Shown here: positions 49,820-61,389 of the stretch, one piece after another
How positions within the stretch are numbered: the first letter of the stretch is position 1
How the letters are laid out: every line of letters begins with the position of its first letter
Source: Mauremys mutica
Lineage: Eukaryota > Chordata > Testudines > Geoemydidae
Direction of reading: 5' to 3'
Assembly: GCF_020497125.1 (NCBI RefSeq)
Contig: NC_059073.1
Coordinates: 9,445,225 to 9,509,224, forward strand
Length of the DNA: 64,000 nt
Made by a program: the position numbers and the translations under genes
The notes under the pieces: generated by a model
Database searches by the model: none
What the model was told of the DNA's origin: nothing
What the model saw: only the letters and a program-made list of their open reading frames with translations

Positions 49820-50515
49820 CAGGGGTGGGCAAACTTTTTGGCCCGATGGCCACGTCTGGGTATGGAAATTGTATAATGGGCCATGAATGCTCACAAAGTT
49901 GAGGGTGAGGGCTCCAGCTGGGGGGGAGGGCTCTGGGGTGGGGCCAGAAATGAGGAGTTCTGGGTGCAGGAGAGGGCTCCAGGCTGGGACAGGGGGTTGG
50001 GGTGTAGGAGGGAGGGTGAGGGCTCCAGCTGGAGGTGCGGGCTCTGGGGTGGGTGTGCAGGAGGGAGCTCTGGACTGGGACTAAGGGGTTCAGAGGGCAG
50101 GAGGGGGATCAGGGATGGGGCAGGGGTTTGGGGCATGGGAGGGGGTCAGGGGTGCAGACTCTGTGGGGTGTTTACCTCAAGCAGCTTCCAGAAGAGGCGG
50201 CATGTCTCTTCTCCAAGTCCTACACGGAAGCACAGCCAGGCAGCTCTGCACACTGCCACATCTGCCCCTGCAGCTCCCATTCGCTGTGGTTCCTGGACAA
50301 TGGGAGTGCGGGGGCAGTGCCTGGAGCAGGGGCAGTGTGCGGGGTCCCCTGGCTTCCCCTGTGCATAGGAGCCGGAGCAGGGACATGTCGCTGCTTCTGA
50401 GAGCTGCATGGAGCGGGGAAAGCCCCAGACCCTGCTCCCCGGCAGGAGCTCGAGGGCAGATTAAAATGTCTGGAAGGCCGGATGCGGCCCCCAGGCCGTA
50501 GTTTGCCCACCCCTG
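49820..50515. mobile_element. hAT-like non-autonomous element, 696 bp, GC-rich interior
   Basis: Left end CAGGGGTGGGCAAACTTTTT and right end GTAGTTTGCCCACCCCTG are near-perfect inverted termini. The 8-bp target duplication CTCTAGAG is perfect at 49812-49819 and 50516-50523. The GC-rich interior opens several long frames (for example 49883-50368) that are not genes. Confidence 0.95.
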
Positions 50516-50534
50516 CTCTAGAGAAAGTGGCAAC

Positions 50535-50875
50535 ACTAATATGTCTACACTGCACTGTAAATATGGGTCTGTGGGTCCTGGGTTCCATGCTTGAGCATCC
50601 ACATTGCATTGCATGTCCATCCTGCACAACGCAGACCTTCTGGCTCAGCTCTGCAGCTTAGCTACGTCCACACTGCAAAATGACAGGGTTTAAACTTGAG
50701 TCACAGCAGAACTCGAGCTCTGACCTGTCCCCTAACAGGATCCTAGGACCCCGGTCCTGCCTGCTTGCTGACTTGAGTCCAACTGATTTGTATGTGGATG
50801 AAAAGGGGGCTTCGGCTCAAACCTGAGTCAAAGCCCAGGCTTTGTGTGCATGTAGACAGACCCTAAGGGACAGTG
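50535..50875. mobile_element. DNA transposon remnants (GTCTACACTGCA type)
   Basis: ATGTCTACACTGCACTGTAA, TACGTCCACACTGCAAAATG and GCATGTAGACAGACCCTAAG are end-like sequences of the same family as 29165-29480. At least two truncated copies seem to be joined. Confidence 0.5.
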
Positions 50876-51295
50876 TGTACAGTGAGGATTCTAGTCCCTA
50901 CAGAGATCTGCCTTTCTGAAACTCCTGCCCTGTCTATCCACTAGTCTAGTAACCAGGTCTTGCTCTGTTTATCATTATTGCTGGACATTTCTTATTTGTA
51001 AATCTCAAAGCGCTTTACAAAGGAGGGGGAACTTTTACAGATGGGGAAACTGAGTCACAGAAAGGCAAGATACGTGCAAGATGGCCGTGTAGGCAACGGC
51101 AGGGCTATGAACATGTGCATTTTGCCCCCCCCCCCGGCATCACATTTCCTTGCCACGTTAGCATGCACTGATATTCAGATGCAGCCTTTGAACAATTTCA
51201 CCCTGTGTCTGAAACGCCTTCATTACTGACAGCGACAGACTCTGATTAGGAGACCGGATGGCTCGCCCCCGTGCATTGGAACATGCCTCACTTAC

Positions 51296-51454
51296 TATTG
51301 CATGCTTTTCTATTGCACAGTCTTCCTTCCTCCAGCACTCCTTCGCAGATAAGGCCTTCGTCGGGAATGGGCCGGCAGATTCGGGTGCGCGTCTGGAGAC
51401 CACCCCCACAATCTCGAGTACAGTCTCCCCAAACGGACCAAGGGTTCCAGCCAC
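51296..51454 (-). CDS. ADGRB1: ADGRB1 exon: thrombospondin type 1 repeat 1
   Basis: This 159-bp exon encodes the first extracellular TSR. The acceptor is TTTTGCTCAG and the donor GTAAGT; phase is 1 at both ends. The reading starts [18 protein letters not shown] and carries six cysteines, as TSRs do. WNPW is a W-x-x-W C-mannosylation motif. The usual O-fucosylation motif C-x-x-S/T-C-x-x-G is broken here because the acceptor position is Asp (CTRDCGGG), which I also recall for mammalian BAI1. The last base joins CC of the next exon to make Thr. The exon is hard to see in long ORFs because an open minus-strand frame of 206 codons over the same bases is a different frame. TSR1 is the repeat that separates ADGRB1 from its two paralogues. 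Confidence 0.93.
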
Positions 51455-52442
51455 CTGAGCAAAACCCAGAAAAAGCACCATCAGCTTCAGCATTCTCGGG
51501 TGGTGGAGAAGAAGCAGCAGGCGAGGGGGAGAAGTAGGAAATCCTACATCAGACCCTGAAGGCCACCAAGTAACATCCATTGCTGAGCCTTCCAATAAAG
51601 CAGGATTAGAACCGGAGTAGGGCGCAGGCAAGGGGTATAGTACAGGGGTGGGGTGGAGGGCTGCAGTTCCATTGCCAAAAGCTGGGGGAAAGCTCCCCCA
51701 CTTCCTTGATTTGGGACATGATGAGAGCTCCCCCGCCTGGTGGAGTGTGTCTCCCCTTTCCGGACACTGCAAAAGCATCGCTGCTCACCTTGCCCCATGC
51801 CGAGAATCCTCAGGAGCGATTCTTTCTATTGCACCACCTGGGACAGATTATCCAAAATCTGCCTAGGGGGGTTGACACACATGGACCCTGGGTCAAGGGC
51901 TTCATCTCTCTTTACACACACACAGAGCCCTGACTCCCTCCAGCAGGAGGCAGCGGTGCGCTCTCTCTCACACACACACGGAAACACATTTGCTCACCTC
52001 CCTTGTTCACCAACTCTGTTGTATTCGAGGTGCCGTTCCCTCTGAAACCCATCAGAAATGCTCCCTCCCAGTCACTGCAATGTGACATGCAAACCCCTCT
52101 GTACCCACGTTCACTTTAGAGGGCTTGGGGCAGTGGCTGGCCCCTGGCCAGGTTTTACAATCTAGTGGAACGCCGATAAATAAGGAGCCTGAGCGTGACC
52201 CATTTGGAGGTGATCGAGGGAGCTGTTTGACTCTCCATTAGAAGCATGCTAAGTGCTGGCGTCAGAAGTGCTCCACTTATGCACAGAATACGGCTGGCTC
52301 TGCTGCCCAGGCCAAGGGACGTGAATCTCATCTCTGCGGGGTTATTCCTTCTAGGGGCAAACAGGCAGTTCAAGCTTCATGCTCCACTCGAGCATTAGCC
52401 TCACCATTAGGGCGCCCAAGAATCAATGTCGTCTGTGCTGCA

Positions 52443-52640
52443 GTCATAGACTTTAAAAGCCGGAAGGGACCGGTTTGATCGTCTGCTCTGACCTGCTGCA
52501 TAACACAGCCCGGAGAATTTAACTCACTAATTTCTGCATCAATCCCAGCCAAGCTGGAGTCTCCGTTTGGGACGACATCCAGGCCCGATTCAGACACTTC
52601 AAGGGATGGAGACTCTCTCGCCTCCCCTGGTAATCAGTTT
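52443..52640 (-). mobile_element. CR1 LINE 3' fragment, reverse orientation
   Basis: TCATAGACTTTAAAAGCCGG, AGGGACCGGTTTGATCGTCT and GCTCTGACCTGCTGCATAAC are the reversed CR1 tail, followed by degraded coding remnants. Confidence 0.8.
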
Positions 52641-53084
52641 GCTTCCTGTTCGGTGTATTTAACAAGCCAGAGACATGGCATCTGTGCTTGCTGTTTCAAA
52701 CCTGGATGCCACTAACAGTTGTGGGCCCCCCTCCGAGTGGTTTCCTCATCCCCCACTGTTCTCCTGGACCCACAGCTAAAACAGGGTCGACCTTCATTAA
52801 CTCGGTGTCTGTTTCCATGTGTTTGTCTATTCTGCTGCTCTTTCTCTCTCTAATTATCTGAAGCTGGCACAGGTCGAGTTGGCGTCAGCATAGCGACTGG
52901 GCGGCACTCAGGCAAAAACAAAGATAATGAGCTCGTTTGCTTAATTTAGATTTTTAAAAAAATCAAATAGAGGAAAAATTGTTTTTAATTCTTTCACGGG
53001 CCTATAGAAACCAGAGAAGCAAATGAGCTTCGGATTCATGCAGCCCATTGTCCACAAGCCACTGCAGGATTCTTCCCTATACAT

Positions 53085-53345
53085 TGCAATAGTACCGACA
53101 GCTCCCAACCGAGATCAGGGCTGCGTTGTGTTCGGTGCTGTACGCTGACACAGTCAGACAGACCCTGAGCTGACAAGCTTACATTCTAAACAGACAAGAC
53201 AGCAGGCAGAGAGGGAGAGAAAGGGAATATTATTATTACCCTGTTTTACAACTGGGAAAATGCTGCACAGGAAGGTTAAGTGACTGACTCAACATCATAC
53301 AGCGAGTCTGTGGCAGAGCTAGGAATTGCACCTAGGTTTCTGGAT
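53085..53345 (-). repeat. MIR-like SINE, reptile type
   Basis: GAGATCAGGGCTGCGTTGTG, ACATTCTAAACAGACAAGAC and AAGTGACTGACTCAACATCA followed by GTGGCAGAGCTAGGAATTG show the full reversed layout, as at 14195. Confidence 0.75.
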
Positions 53346-53369
53346 CCTAGTTCCTGTTTAACTTTGCTT

Positions 53370-53560
53370 TGTCCAGACTAGTGTTAAGTCTTCAGGGAAG
53401 GGGTTTATTCACCTCCTTTGGGAGACTATTCTGCAGGCTGACAACTCTCACTGTTACTGATATTCAGGAAACATTTTCTTTTCTTTACATTTCATCCCAA
53501 TCTCTTTCTACGCTAAATAACCCCCCATCTGCTTCACACGCCTGCATGGGGATTATCATG
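53370..53560 (-). mobile_element. CR1-like LINE fragment, reverse orientation
   Basis: GGGAGACTATTCTGCAGGCT, TGATATTCAGGAAACATTTT and CGCTAAATAACCCCCCATCT resemble the reversed CR1 coding end. Confidence 0.5.
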
Positions 53561-55824
53561 TCCCTCTTTAACTATCACACACGCAACACATATTTCATTC
53601 TTCTTTCCTAAGAAGTCATGCCTTCCAGCCCTTGGGCCGCCGTTTCCCATGTTCTCGCAGCATGCCCAGAGCTGTACAAAACATAAAACAGATCATCCCT
53701 GCCCCAAGCTGCTCTGCAGCTGAATGAGAGCAATATCTTTTAGATACACTCTTCGACCGACCTCCAGTTTTTCTGCATCTGCGTGTTACAAAAACCTGTT
53801 TAGATTTTTACCAGGAATTCCTTCACTCTGGGCCTGATGGAAATCTGTGGGAATCTTTCACTTTGGTTCAATGGGCTTCAAATCAGGCATTCTAACAACA
53901 CATAATCACTGTTTTGCTACGCCTCCATAAATATGACCCCCTCGGGTCACCTGTGCTCTGAACGGCTGCAATCATGGCAAATAATGCTCGCGGAGAACAA
54001 GCACATGGCAGACGTTGGCCTCGTTGCTTAATGCACTGCAGGAAGGTGCTCAAGTACTACAGTGATGAGTGCGGTATAAGAACCTATATGGACTAGGAGG
54101 AAGCCCCAGGATAATGACCCTGTCTGTCAGAGGGTTTGTAATAGTCTCAGCAGTGGGATGGGTAGGTTGTTACTGGCCCAGAGCAGATTGTTTGTGTTTG
54201 CCCTTCAAGGAGATTTTCTTTCCCTTGAAAGTCACTTTCCCTGCCGGTGTCATTCTTAATGGCGTGTGCTAATGGGAAGGCTTGTCTCTTCCGTTTCCTG
54301 ATGGGAGACGGATTGTGTTTCAAGCACGTCAAAGGCTAGTGACAGACTGGCAGGTACCCTGATGTCTTGCTCAAGCTGATCAATAGGATATCTGTAACCA
54401 GACACGTTTAACCAGACAAGGGTGAATAAAGTCTTCTCACACGCTATCGGAAGGATTTTTCCCCCTCCCCTGGTTGAGTTGAAGTGAGGGGTGGGGGGCC
54501 ATGCAAAGGCAGGCACCATGCAGCCATTGTTCGGGCTGTGATTTATCCGTCTGAGACACCTTTCAATTCACTGTTAAGCAAAATGCATAATCGCTCGAAT
54601 GCATCAAAAGGTAATTTCGTATCAGTGTGTTAAATAAAATACACTTCTGTTATCCAAACCGGCTGCCAGTCAAAGGGCCCCTGCTTAACGATGGGTTGTT
54701 GAAACAGGCCTGCATTTTACGATGCAATCCATTATGGTAGCATTAAAAACCATAAAAACTATCCAGTGAGGCTGGCTTCAAGGCTTCTGCTTACTCTAAT
54801 TAATTAATAGAATGTCCCTAGGATCTGGCTGTAGGAATGAGATTCCTTCTAACTAGCCTCGTCTTTCAGACCCCTGGTTTCTTAACTCTTTGTGCCGCTA
54901 AAATGGCTGAGCTGGTTCAGATAAAACAAGAACTGCCATGTTCTCAGCCTCACAACAGGACGCAAGCCTCTTCTTCAGGGGTGAAAAAAATGAATAACTT
55001 TTATTGCACCCAACTCCCCCCACCCCTGTCCTGTATTTCCCAGCTTCCTTTGCACTTCTGGGCTCCAGCCAGCGGAGGTGATGGAAGTTCCTAAATATCT
55101 AAGGATTTATACTGCCTCCACCAAGATATGCACACGCCTGAACTGATTTGCCGTATGGTCTTACTGCTGTAAACCTTCTCGCTCGCCACTCATAGCAATA
55201 GGTCTAAAATTAGCACCCAGTGCCGCAAAGCGAGCCACATGGCCAGACCCTTTTGGCCATGCAGAACCCCCTTGAAGCCAATGGGACTCCATGCAGATGG
55301 TCCCTTTTGCCCACTGAACCTCATTTCACCAGTTCTCCCCATGCAAATGTAACCCACTGATCAGTGTGGGTCATGCGTTGCCCTCTGTCCTCAATCCACA
55401 GAGAAAAGGAGTATGTTAAGGATGACTTGAGGAGATTTAGGGTCAGATTTTCAAAGGTATTGACTTTGACGGGGGTTAGGTGACTAACTGTTTAGGCACC
55501 TTTGCAAATCTCACTAGGCGGCCTCTCTGCTTCTATAGGCAGCTCATGCTTTTAGCGCTGGAGGTCCCCAGATCAGCCCCCCCATTCATAACTGGGAAAC
55601 GGCAGTCATCACACACACAGTTTTGCTCAGAAATGGTTCAGGTTTTCTCCGACAGGATGGTCCCAACCCAGCATGTCCATACGACAGAACATGAAACGGA
55701 TGACAACAGGAACGTTCTGAATGCTCTTGTGAATACGACCCACTGCTGGCCTTTAACCACTCTGCAAAGATCATTTGGATCCTCCTCATTCTATTTAAAA
55801 CCAGCTGTGATGACGATCACTTAT

Positions 55825-56150
55825 GACTAGAGATGGGCAAATCATTCATTTTTGGGGGGTCAGTTGCTGAAACAAAAATTTGGGGGAGGGGAATAGTTTC
55901 AGGTTGAACAAAACGTTTTGTTTCATTTGGGGGATTTTTTTCACCCAATTGGGGTGAGGGTTTTTTTTTTTAAAGAGCTGAATTTAACTCATTTTCTAAA
56001 TGAAACATCAAAATATTTCAACTTTTTTGGAATTTCCCCCCAATTTTTTTCAGCCAAACCTATTCCCTTAATTCGAGCTGAATTTGTAAACCATTTGGTT
56101 GACCTGAAACTGCACTTTTCAGTGAATACATTATTCACTGAAAAAAATTC
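55825..56150. repeat. AT-rich dispersed repeat
   Basis: It starts TAGAGATGGGCAAATCATTC and holds GAAACAAAAATTTGG and AACAAAACGTTTTGTTTC text like the copies at 25080 and 34165. Confidence 0.45.
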
Positions 56151-56719
56151 ACCCCACTCCACTTATGACACTAAATTGTTTTTAGTACTAGGCTGGCCTA
56201 CTTCCTCCTGGAACTCTGTCATTAAACGGTAGAGGCGCCTTTGGGATAGTTCCACTGAACTCACAACGCCATGCAGGACTGTTTGCCCCGTGTGAGGATG
56301 CCGGTGAACTGAAATAAGACGTCAAGTCACTGCTTGAACTTTGAGGCAGTTCACATCAAGATCCGGAGATAAACTTCACAGCTGGCAGCTGTTACATCTC
56401 CCAAAATCTAATCAGTCAATCGTGCCTTTTAATTTAATGACAATTATTTTAATTGGATACAGACAACAACAGCAAGGAATTGAAGAAACCAAAACAATCC
56501 AGTCAGCACAGTGAGACGGTCTTTATTTACAAGCCACATCCAGCCCCACTTCATCTGGGCACTCAGTCTCCCACCAGCACCAGCTGCAGCTTCTTTCAGT
56601 TGATAGGTCTCTTCTGAATGGGGCATCCCAACGTGTTTCATGTTTTAAAGGTGCAGTGACCACATACAGTCACTGCAGTGCTTCAAGCTCTGTACATTAT
56701 CTACCTAGGTACCCATGTG

Positions 56720-56900
56720 GCCCTCATCACCAGAGTATCAGAGCACCTCACAATCATTAATATATTTTAGCTTCACAACACCCCTCAGAGATAGGGAAAT
56801 GCTATTGTCTCCATTCTACACAGAACCTGAGACACCAGACAGATGAAGTGACTTGCCCAAGATCACATGGGATGTATGTGGTTGAGCCAATCCCTGAACC
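56720..56900 (-). repeat. MIR-like SINE
   Basis: CATCACCAGAGTATCAGAGC, TCCATTCTACACAGAACC and GAAGTGACTTGCCCAAGATC followed by ACATGGGATG give the reversed core. Confidence 0.7.
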
Positions 56901-56927
56901 ACAAAACCATCCTTCCTTACTAGATTC

Positions 56928-57840
56928 ATAGACTTCGAGGCCAGAGGAGACCATCATGATCATCCTGACCGAGCTCCTGCATCCCATAGGCCATAGAACG
57001 TCTTTCAGTAATCCCAGCATCAAGCCCATAACTTCTGTTTGAGCTACAGCAGATCTTTTAGAAAGACATCTAGCCTTGCTTTAAAGAGCCCACATGATGG
57101 AGAATCCACCACATTCCTAGGTATGTCGTTCCAGTGATTAATTACCTTCACTGTTAACAATGTGCATCTTATTTCTAATCTGAAGTTGTTTTGTTTCCGC
57201 CTCCAACCTTTGGATGTTATGCTGTTTTCCTTCTAGAATAAAGAGCCATCTAATGTCACAAATCTCTTTCCCGTGTAGCTACTTCTAGACCATGATCAAG
57301 TCCCCACTTTGCCTTCCCTTTGTCACACACCAGGACATGGGTGGTCAGGCCTAGTGGTCGGAGCAGGATTCGGGCGCTGGAGTGAATGGGTCAGAGCCGG
57401 AATCAGGATCGAAGCCAGGGGTCAGGGCCAAAGTCAGGAAAACCACAGGGAAGTAGAGCTGGAAGTAGAGAGGGTTGGGAAGAAGGCAGGCACAGAAGAG
57501 CTCCCACAGAGCAGCCAGAGATCAGTTGTTGCCGTTGGGCTTACGAGCAGATTTGCTGTCGTCCTCTGGGTGGCCAATCAAGCGGCCCTGCTATGGCTCA
57601 GCTGTGCCCCTGGGCGGGTGCTACTGCAAGTCATCATTCCAGCCCCTGCTGGATGAACTAAATGGATTGAGCTTTTTCAGTCTCTCAGTGTCAGGCATGT
57701 TTCCCAGAGCTTGAATCACGCTTGTAGCTCTTTTCTGAACCCTTTTCCAATTTGTCGACACCCTTTCTGACATGTGGACACCAGAACTGGACACGGTAGC
57801 TAGAAAAGGTCTCACTAACCTATCACCTCTCTTCCAGTAA
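56928..57840 (-). mobile_element. CR1 LINE 3' part, reverse, interrupted
   Basis: The 3' tail (ATTCATAGACTTCGAGGCCA, GACCATCATGATCATC) and UTR/coding end run to about 57317. The element resumes at 57651 with GAACTAAATGGATTGAGC and GTGGACACCAGAACTGGACA. On the minus strand NWKRVQKRATSVIQALGN is the CR1 EKVQRRAT segment. The gap is another repeat. Confidence 0.85.
57318..57650 (-). repeat. Interspersed repeat inserted in CR1, same family as 31450-31880
   Basis: It begins near TTGTCACACACCAGGACATG and contains TGGTCGGAGCAGGATTCGGG, the reverse complement of text at 31828. Its left end TGTCA could be an LTR start; the right end is not clear. Strand is relative to the 31450 copy. The open frames at 57309-57661 belong to it. 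Confidence 0.55.
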
Positions 57841-57849
57841 AATCAGTTG

Positions 57850-58043
57850 CTGTGTGGCCGTAGCCATGTCGGTCCCAGGATATTAGCGAGACAAGGTGGG
57901 TGAGGTGCTATCTTAGATTGGACCAACTTTTATGGGAGAACAAGACAAGCTTTCGAGCTACACAGAGCCCTTCTTCAGGATCTGAACAACAGGACCAGAA
58001 GTTGGTCCAGTAAAAGATATTACCTCACCCACCTTGTTTCCCT
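57850..58043. mobile_element. Penelope-like tail with inverted arms
   Basis: GACAAGGTGGGTGAGGTGCT at 57890 pairs with TATTACCTCACCCACCTTGT at 58018, and TTGGACCAACTT pairs with AAGTTGGTCCA. The text is the same family as 36254-37025, but a shorter copy. Confidence 0.6.
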
Positions 58044-59160
58044 ATAAAGTGTGGAACATCAGGACCCTTGGGAAAGTTGACATCTGGCTCTGAACTCTGG
58101 CGTTCATCCCAGGCACACATGAAATGATATGGACATCTCCTCGGTGGTGTCTCCTTCCAGCCAACCTTTCCCCTGTCCCCCTCGGACCTCAGTCTGTAAT
58201 GTCTCTATCTCACAACTCATTTCCCACTAATTGCCCTCATTACGCCCTCTCTTCCAAAGCCTTTTGTGATTCCCGAGTATTTAAGCAGAGGTCAGAGGCA
58301 GCACGTAACTTGCATTAACGTTAATCATGCCCGGTTGGCTCTCAATTAGGAAAACTAAACGGTTTTTTTTTGTTTGTTCCCTACCACCACCCATTGCTCT
58401 GCGGCTGCTTTCAGATGAATGGCTGCTGTCTATTAGACAGAAGCCTAGAGGTTGAAATAATGAACTGACTCGAACGGCAGATCAAAATCTTGGGATGTGA
58501 GGTGATTTCTTTTTGTTTGTTTGTTGGATGATTATTATTATTACTTCCCTTTTTGTGACCTTGGGTCCTGAATGCCCTTTAGAACAAAGCCACAGAAGAC
58601 GATGACAGTGAAGGAGAAAACCATAACCTCGTTTAATTGGCCTACATTGGTTTGAAGGTCAGCACTCTGAACTGGGTGACTAGCAAGGGCATTGTCATGA
58701 AAACCACTTGGGGATCGTTCTGTGTCAGCATTTCCTCGGAATGGCGTGCCTTTTTATTAGTATTAACATTCAATAGATTTCTTCCGCTAGAGGTATTTAT
58801 GGAACTGCCTAGCGAAGCATGCCAAGACAGGCTTTTAATGCATGCTTTCTAACAGGAATGGCGAGGAGTTGACATCAAATAGTCCATGTCTTTTCAACTC
58901 ATGGCCATCCAAGCGGTGCCATTCGGTGCTAAGTAATTATAGTTTGCATCTTCATTCTGAGGATCTCAAAGCACTTTATGAACGTGAATGTTTTACACAA
59001 CATAAACTTCCCCTGCAAGCCAGGTGAGTGTTGTAATGAACTAGTTCAGATATGTGTATCACTACTGACTTCTACTGGATAGAATCTGCACTGTTCAACC
59101 GTGTTGTCCTAAGTCTGTATTGTTAATGGAGATTCTCCTCCAGATCAAGTGTTAGGTTAG

Positions 59161-59300
59161 GTATCAGAGGGGTAGCCGTGTTAGTCTGGATCTGTAAAAG
59201 CAGCAAAGAGTCCTGTGGCACCTTATAGACTAACAGACATATTGGAACATGAGCTTTCGTGGGTGAATACCCACTTCGTCAGATGCAGCCACAGAACTCT
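59161..59300. mobile_element. Penelope-like tail, second subfamily
   Basis: GGTAGCCGTGTTAGTCTGGA, CCTTATAGACTAACAGACAT and TGAGCTTTCGTGGGTGAATA make up a very common turtle and crocodilian repeat. Assignment to the Penelope-like class is by memory. Confidence 0.55.
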
Positions 59301-59315
59301 TTGCCGCTGTTAGGT

Positions 59316-59533
59316 CAGGGGTTCTCAAACTGGGGGTCAGGACCCCTCAGGGGGTGGTGAGGTTATTACATGGGGGTCGCGAGCTGTCAGCCTCCACCCT
59401 AAACCCTGCTTTGCCTCCAGCATTTATAATGGTATTAAATATATTAAAAAGTGTTTTTAATTTATAAGGGGGGTCGCACTCAGAGGCTTGCTGTGTGAAA
59501 GGGGTCACCAGTACACACGTTTGGGAACCACTG
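59316..59533. mobile_element. hAT-like non-autonomous element, perfect target duplication
   Basis: It begins CAGGGGTTCTCAAACTGG and ends TTTGGGAACCACTG. The 8-bp target duplication TGTTAGGT is perfect at 59308-59315 and 59534-59541. The interior matches 37081-37302 reversed, with fewer changes in the flanks, so this copy is probably younger. Confidence 0.95.
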
Positions 59534-60031
59534 TGTTAGGTGTATTTCTGAGCAGGAGGTATGAGATCTATCTCTGCTGTCGCTGCGAAATTCCAGCTGG
59601 TCACTGTATCTGATATGCGATAACCGTAAAGTCTTCGGTGGTTTTAACGACTTATTACTATATTATCATTATTACCCCACTTTACATATGGGAAAATGCA
59701 CAAAGAGGACAAGGCCAGTATTCAGACTTGGGTGCCAAAATACACATTTAGGTACCTGAATAAATAGCCTGATTTTCAAAGCTGCTGAGCAAATGTTGAT
59801 TCCATCAGCTTTATACAAGGCCAATAGGGTCCAATTCAATGAAGCATTTAAAATAACGCGTACGCCCACCTCTACTCTGCAAACCACTCAATAGGGCCAG
59901 GCTGCTGAATGGGGGCCACAGAGCTTTGCTTTCAAGGAAACGCAAACCAAGTATAAAGCCATGTTTATTTCGCGGGACCCTGAATCCATGCAAGTGAGAC
60001 AGCAGGGAAGAAGAGGGATCAGTTCTGCAGT

Positions 60032-60219
60032 GGGGGAGGGATAGCTCAGTGGTTTGAGCATTGGCCTGCTAAACCCAGGGTTGTGAGTTCAGTCTTTGAA
60101 GGGACCATTTAGGGATCTGGGGCAAAAATCTGTCAGGGACAGTACTTGGTCCTGGTGTGAAGGCAGGGGACAGGACTCAATGACTTTTCAAGGTCCCTTC
60201 CAGCACTATGAGATAGGTA
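60032..60219 (+). mobile_element. Tortoise-type tRNA-derived SINE, copy 2
   Basis: It has box A TAGCTCAGTGG and box B-like GGTTGTGAGTT, as at 45313, then GGGACCATTTAGGGATCTGG and a CR1-like 3' tail (GGACTCAATGACTTTTCAAG). It keeps the CAAAAATCTGTCAGGGACAG segment that copy 1 has shortened, so it is closer to full length. Confidence 0.93.
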
Positions 60220-60689
60220 GAGCTCCATATAATAACTATGAGTAGGTTTGGCAGAATTTGAGTTTTTTAAATAATTTCTATGGATATCATCAATGTAGTT
60301 TTGTTTTGTTTTTTTTTCAATTTTTATCTATTTAAATGTTCATGGCTGCACAAAATTGTGGGTTGTCAGCATTTTTTCCAGTTATTTTCTATTTACATTT
60401 TCACAGTTGTCAGTTGTGAGAAATTATGGGGGGATCAGGTGCTGTGGGGGGTTCAGATAATAATTATTTTATGACAGTAGATATTGAGATTTAAAAAGTT
60501 AAAGCTTTATAACCATTAAAACACAAAATTTCAACATCACATAGCAAAATATACAAATGTCCTTAAATCAAACCCTAAGTTCGCAAGCAGTACTTTTCTT
60601 ACTTTGCCTATTTTGATTAGCTATGGAAATATTTTTTGTGGCTTTCTGTGTATACAGTGAAATTGACGTTTACTGACATTTACCGATAC

Positions 60690-60945
60690 AAATCTAATCC
60701 TTCAAGCCTATTTATGAGGCAGTAGGAATAATGGGGGAAAACGAGAAAAGGAACATTAATCTGGAATGTGAGATCAGAGAAGACTGTGGAATAGTCTCCT
60801 TAGGAAAGTGGTAGAAGCCTCATTGCTTAAGTTATTTCAAAGTAGAGCAGACAAAACATCAAAGGACAGATCTGTAGAGAAAAAGCGTTCGCTACGAGGG
60901 AAGGACTAGATGATCCAATGTGTCTTTCCACCCTTGACTTCAGTG
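60690..60945 (+). mobile_element. CR1-like LINE 3' fragment, degraded
   Basis: GGAATAGTCTCCTTAGGAAA, TCATTGCTTAAGTTATTTCA and GGACTAGATGATCCAATGTG match the CR1 end layout (WNSL..., then the ACTAGATGA tail). Confidence 0.6.
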
Positions 60946-61389
60946 TGTAAGATGTGGGTTTATATAAGACCTTGCTGCTTCAAATTATCTCAAAGCTCTG
61001 CATAAAGCAGAGGGGGAAATGTTGACACAGACACACACATACATCTATGGAGATAAATAAAGATATACATTAAAATATAGCCAGGTCACTTGAGCCGGTC
61101 AAACCTGTCCAAATCTAAAACTCCAACAACATTTTTAATCAAAATTTGGACCAAAAAAAAAGGACAAAAATGTTACCAAAAATTCATTTTCATTTTCGAC
61201 CAACTCTATGCTTTGGTGCTTCACTTTCCCTAGCTACAAAACAGGAGCAGTAATCCTTATCTTCCTATTTCAAGCATTGTCAGATCCTTGGATAAGACAG
61301 CCTCTTAGATGTGCAAAATAGTATGATATAATACTCAGTCCTTGTAGAGCACCTGTTAATTGCAACTTGCTTCCTAAATGTTAGCTTTC

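Larger units (their letters stand above)
38934..51295 (-). other. ADGRB1: ADGRB1 intron, 12.4 kb
   Basis: The intron lies between TSR1 and the linker exon. It is the most repeat-dense part: several CR1 fragments, a tortoise-type SINE (45313-45500), a minisatellite inside a TIR element (47011-47428), and three hAT-like elements between 47.58 and 50.52 kb, one with a nested TA-flanked element. A possible DNA-element remnant lies at 39835-40030. The block 49230-49740 looks unique. Confidence 0.85.

Noticed and set aside
49883..50368. 161-codon ORF and several overlapping frames
   Set aside because: They lie wholly inside an hAT-like non-autonomous element with a GC-rich interior.
51158..51778. 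206-codon minus-strand ORF over TSR1
   Set aside because: It is the wrong frame. The TSR reading with six cysteines and proper splice sites is in another frame at 51296-51454.
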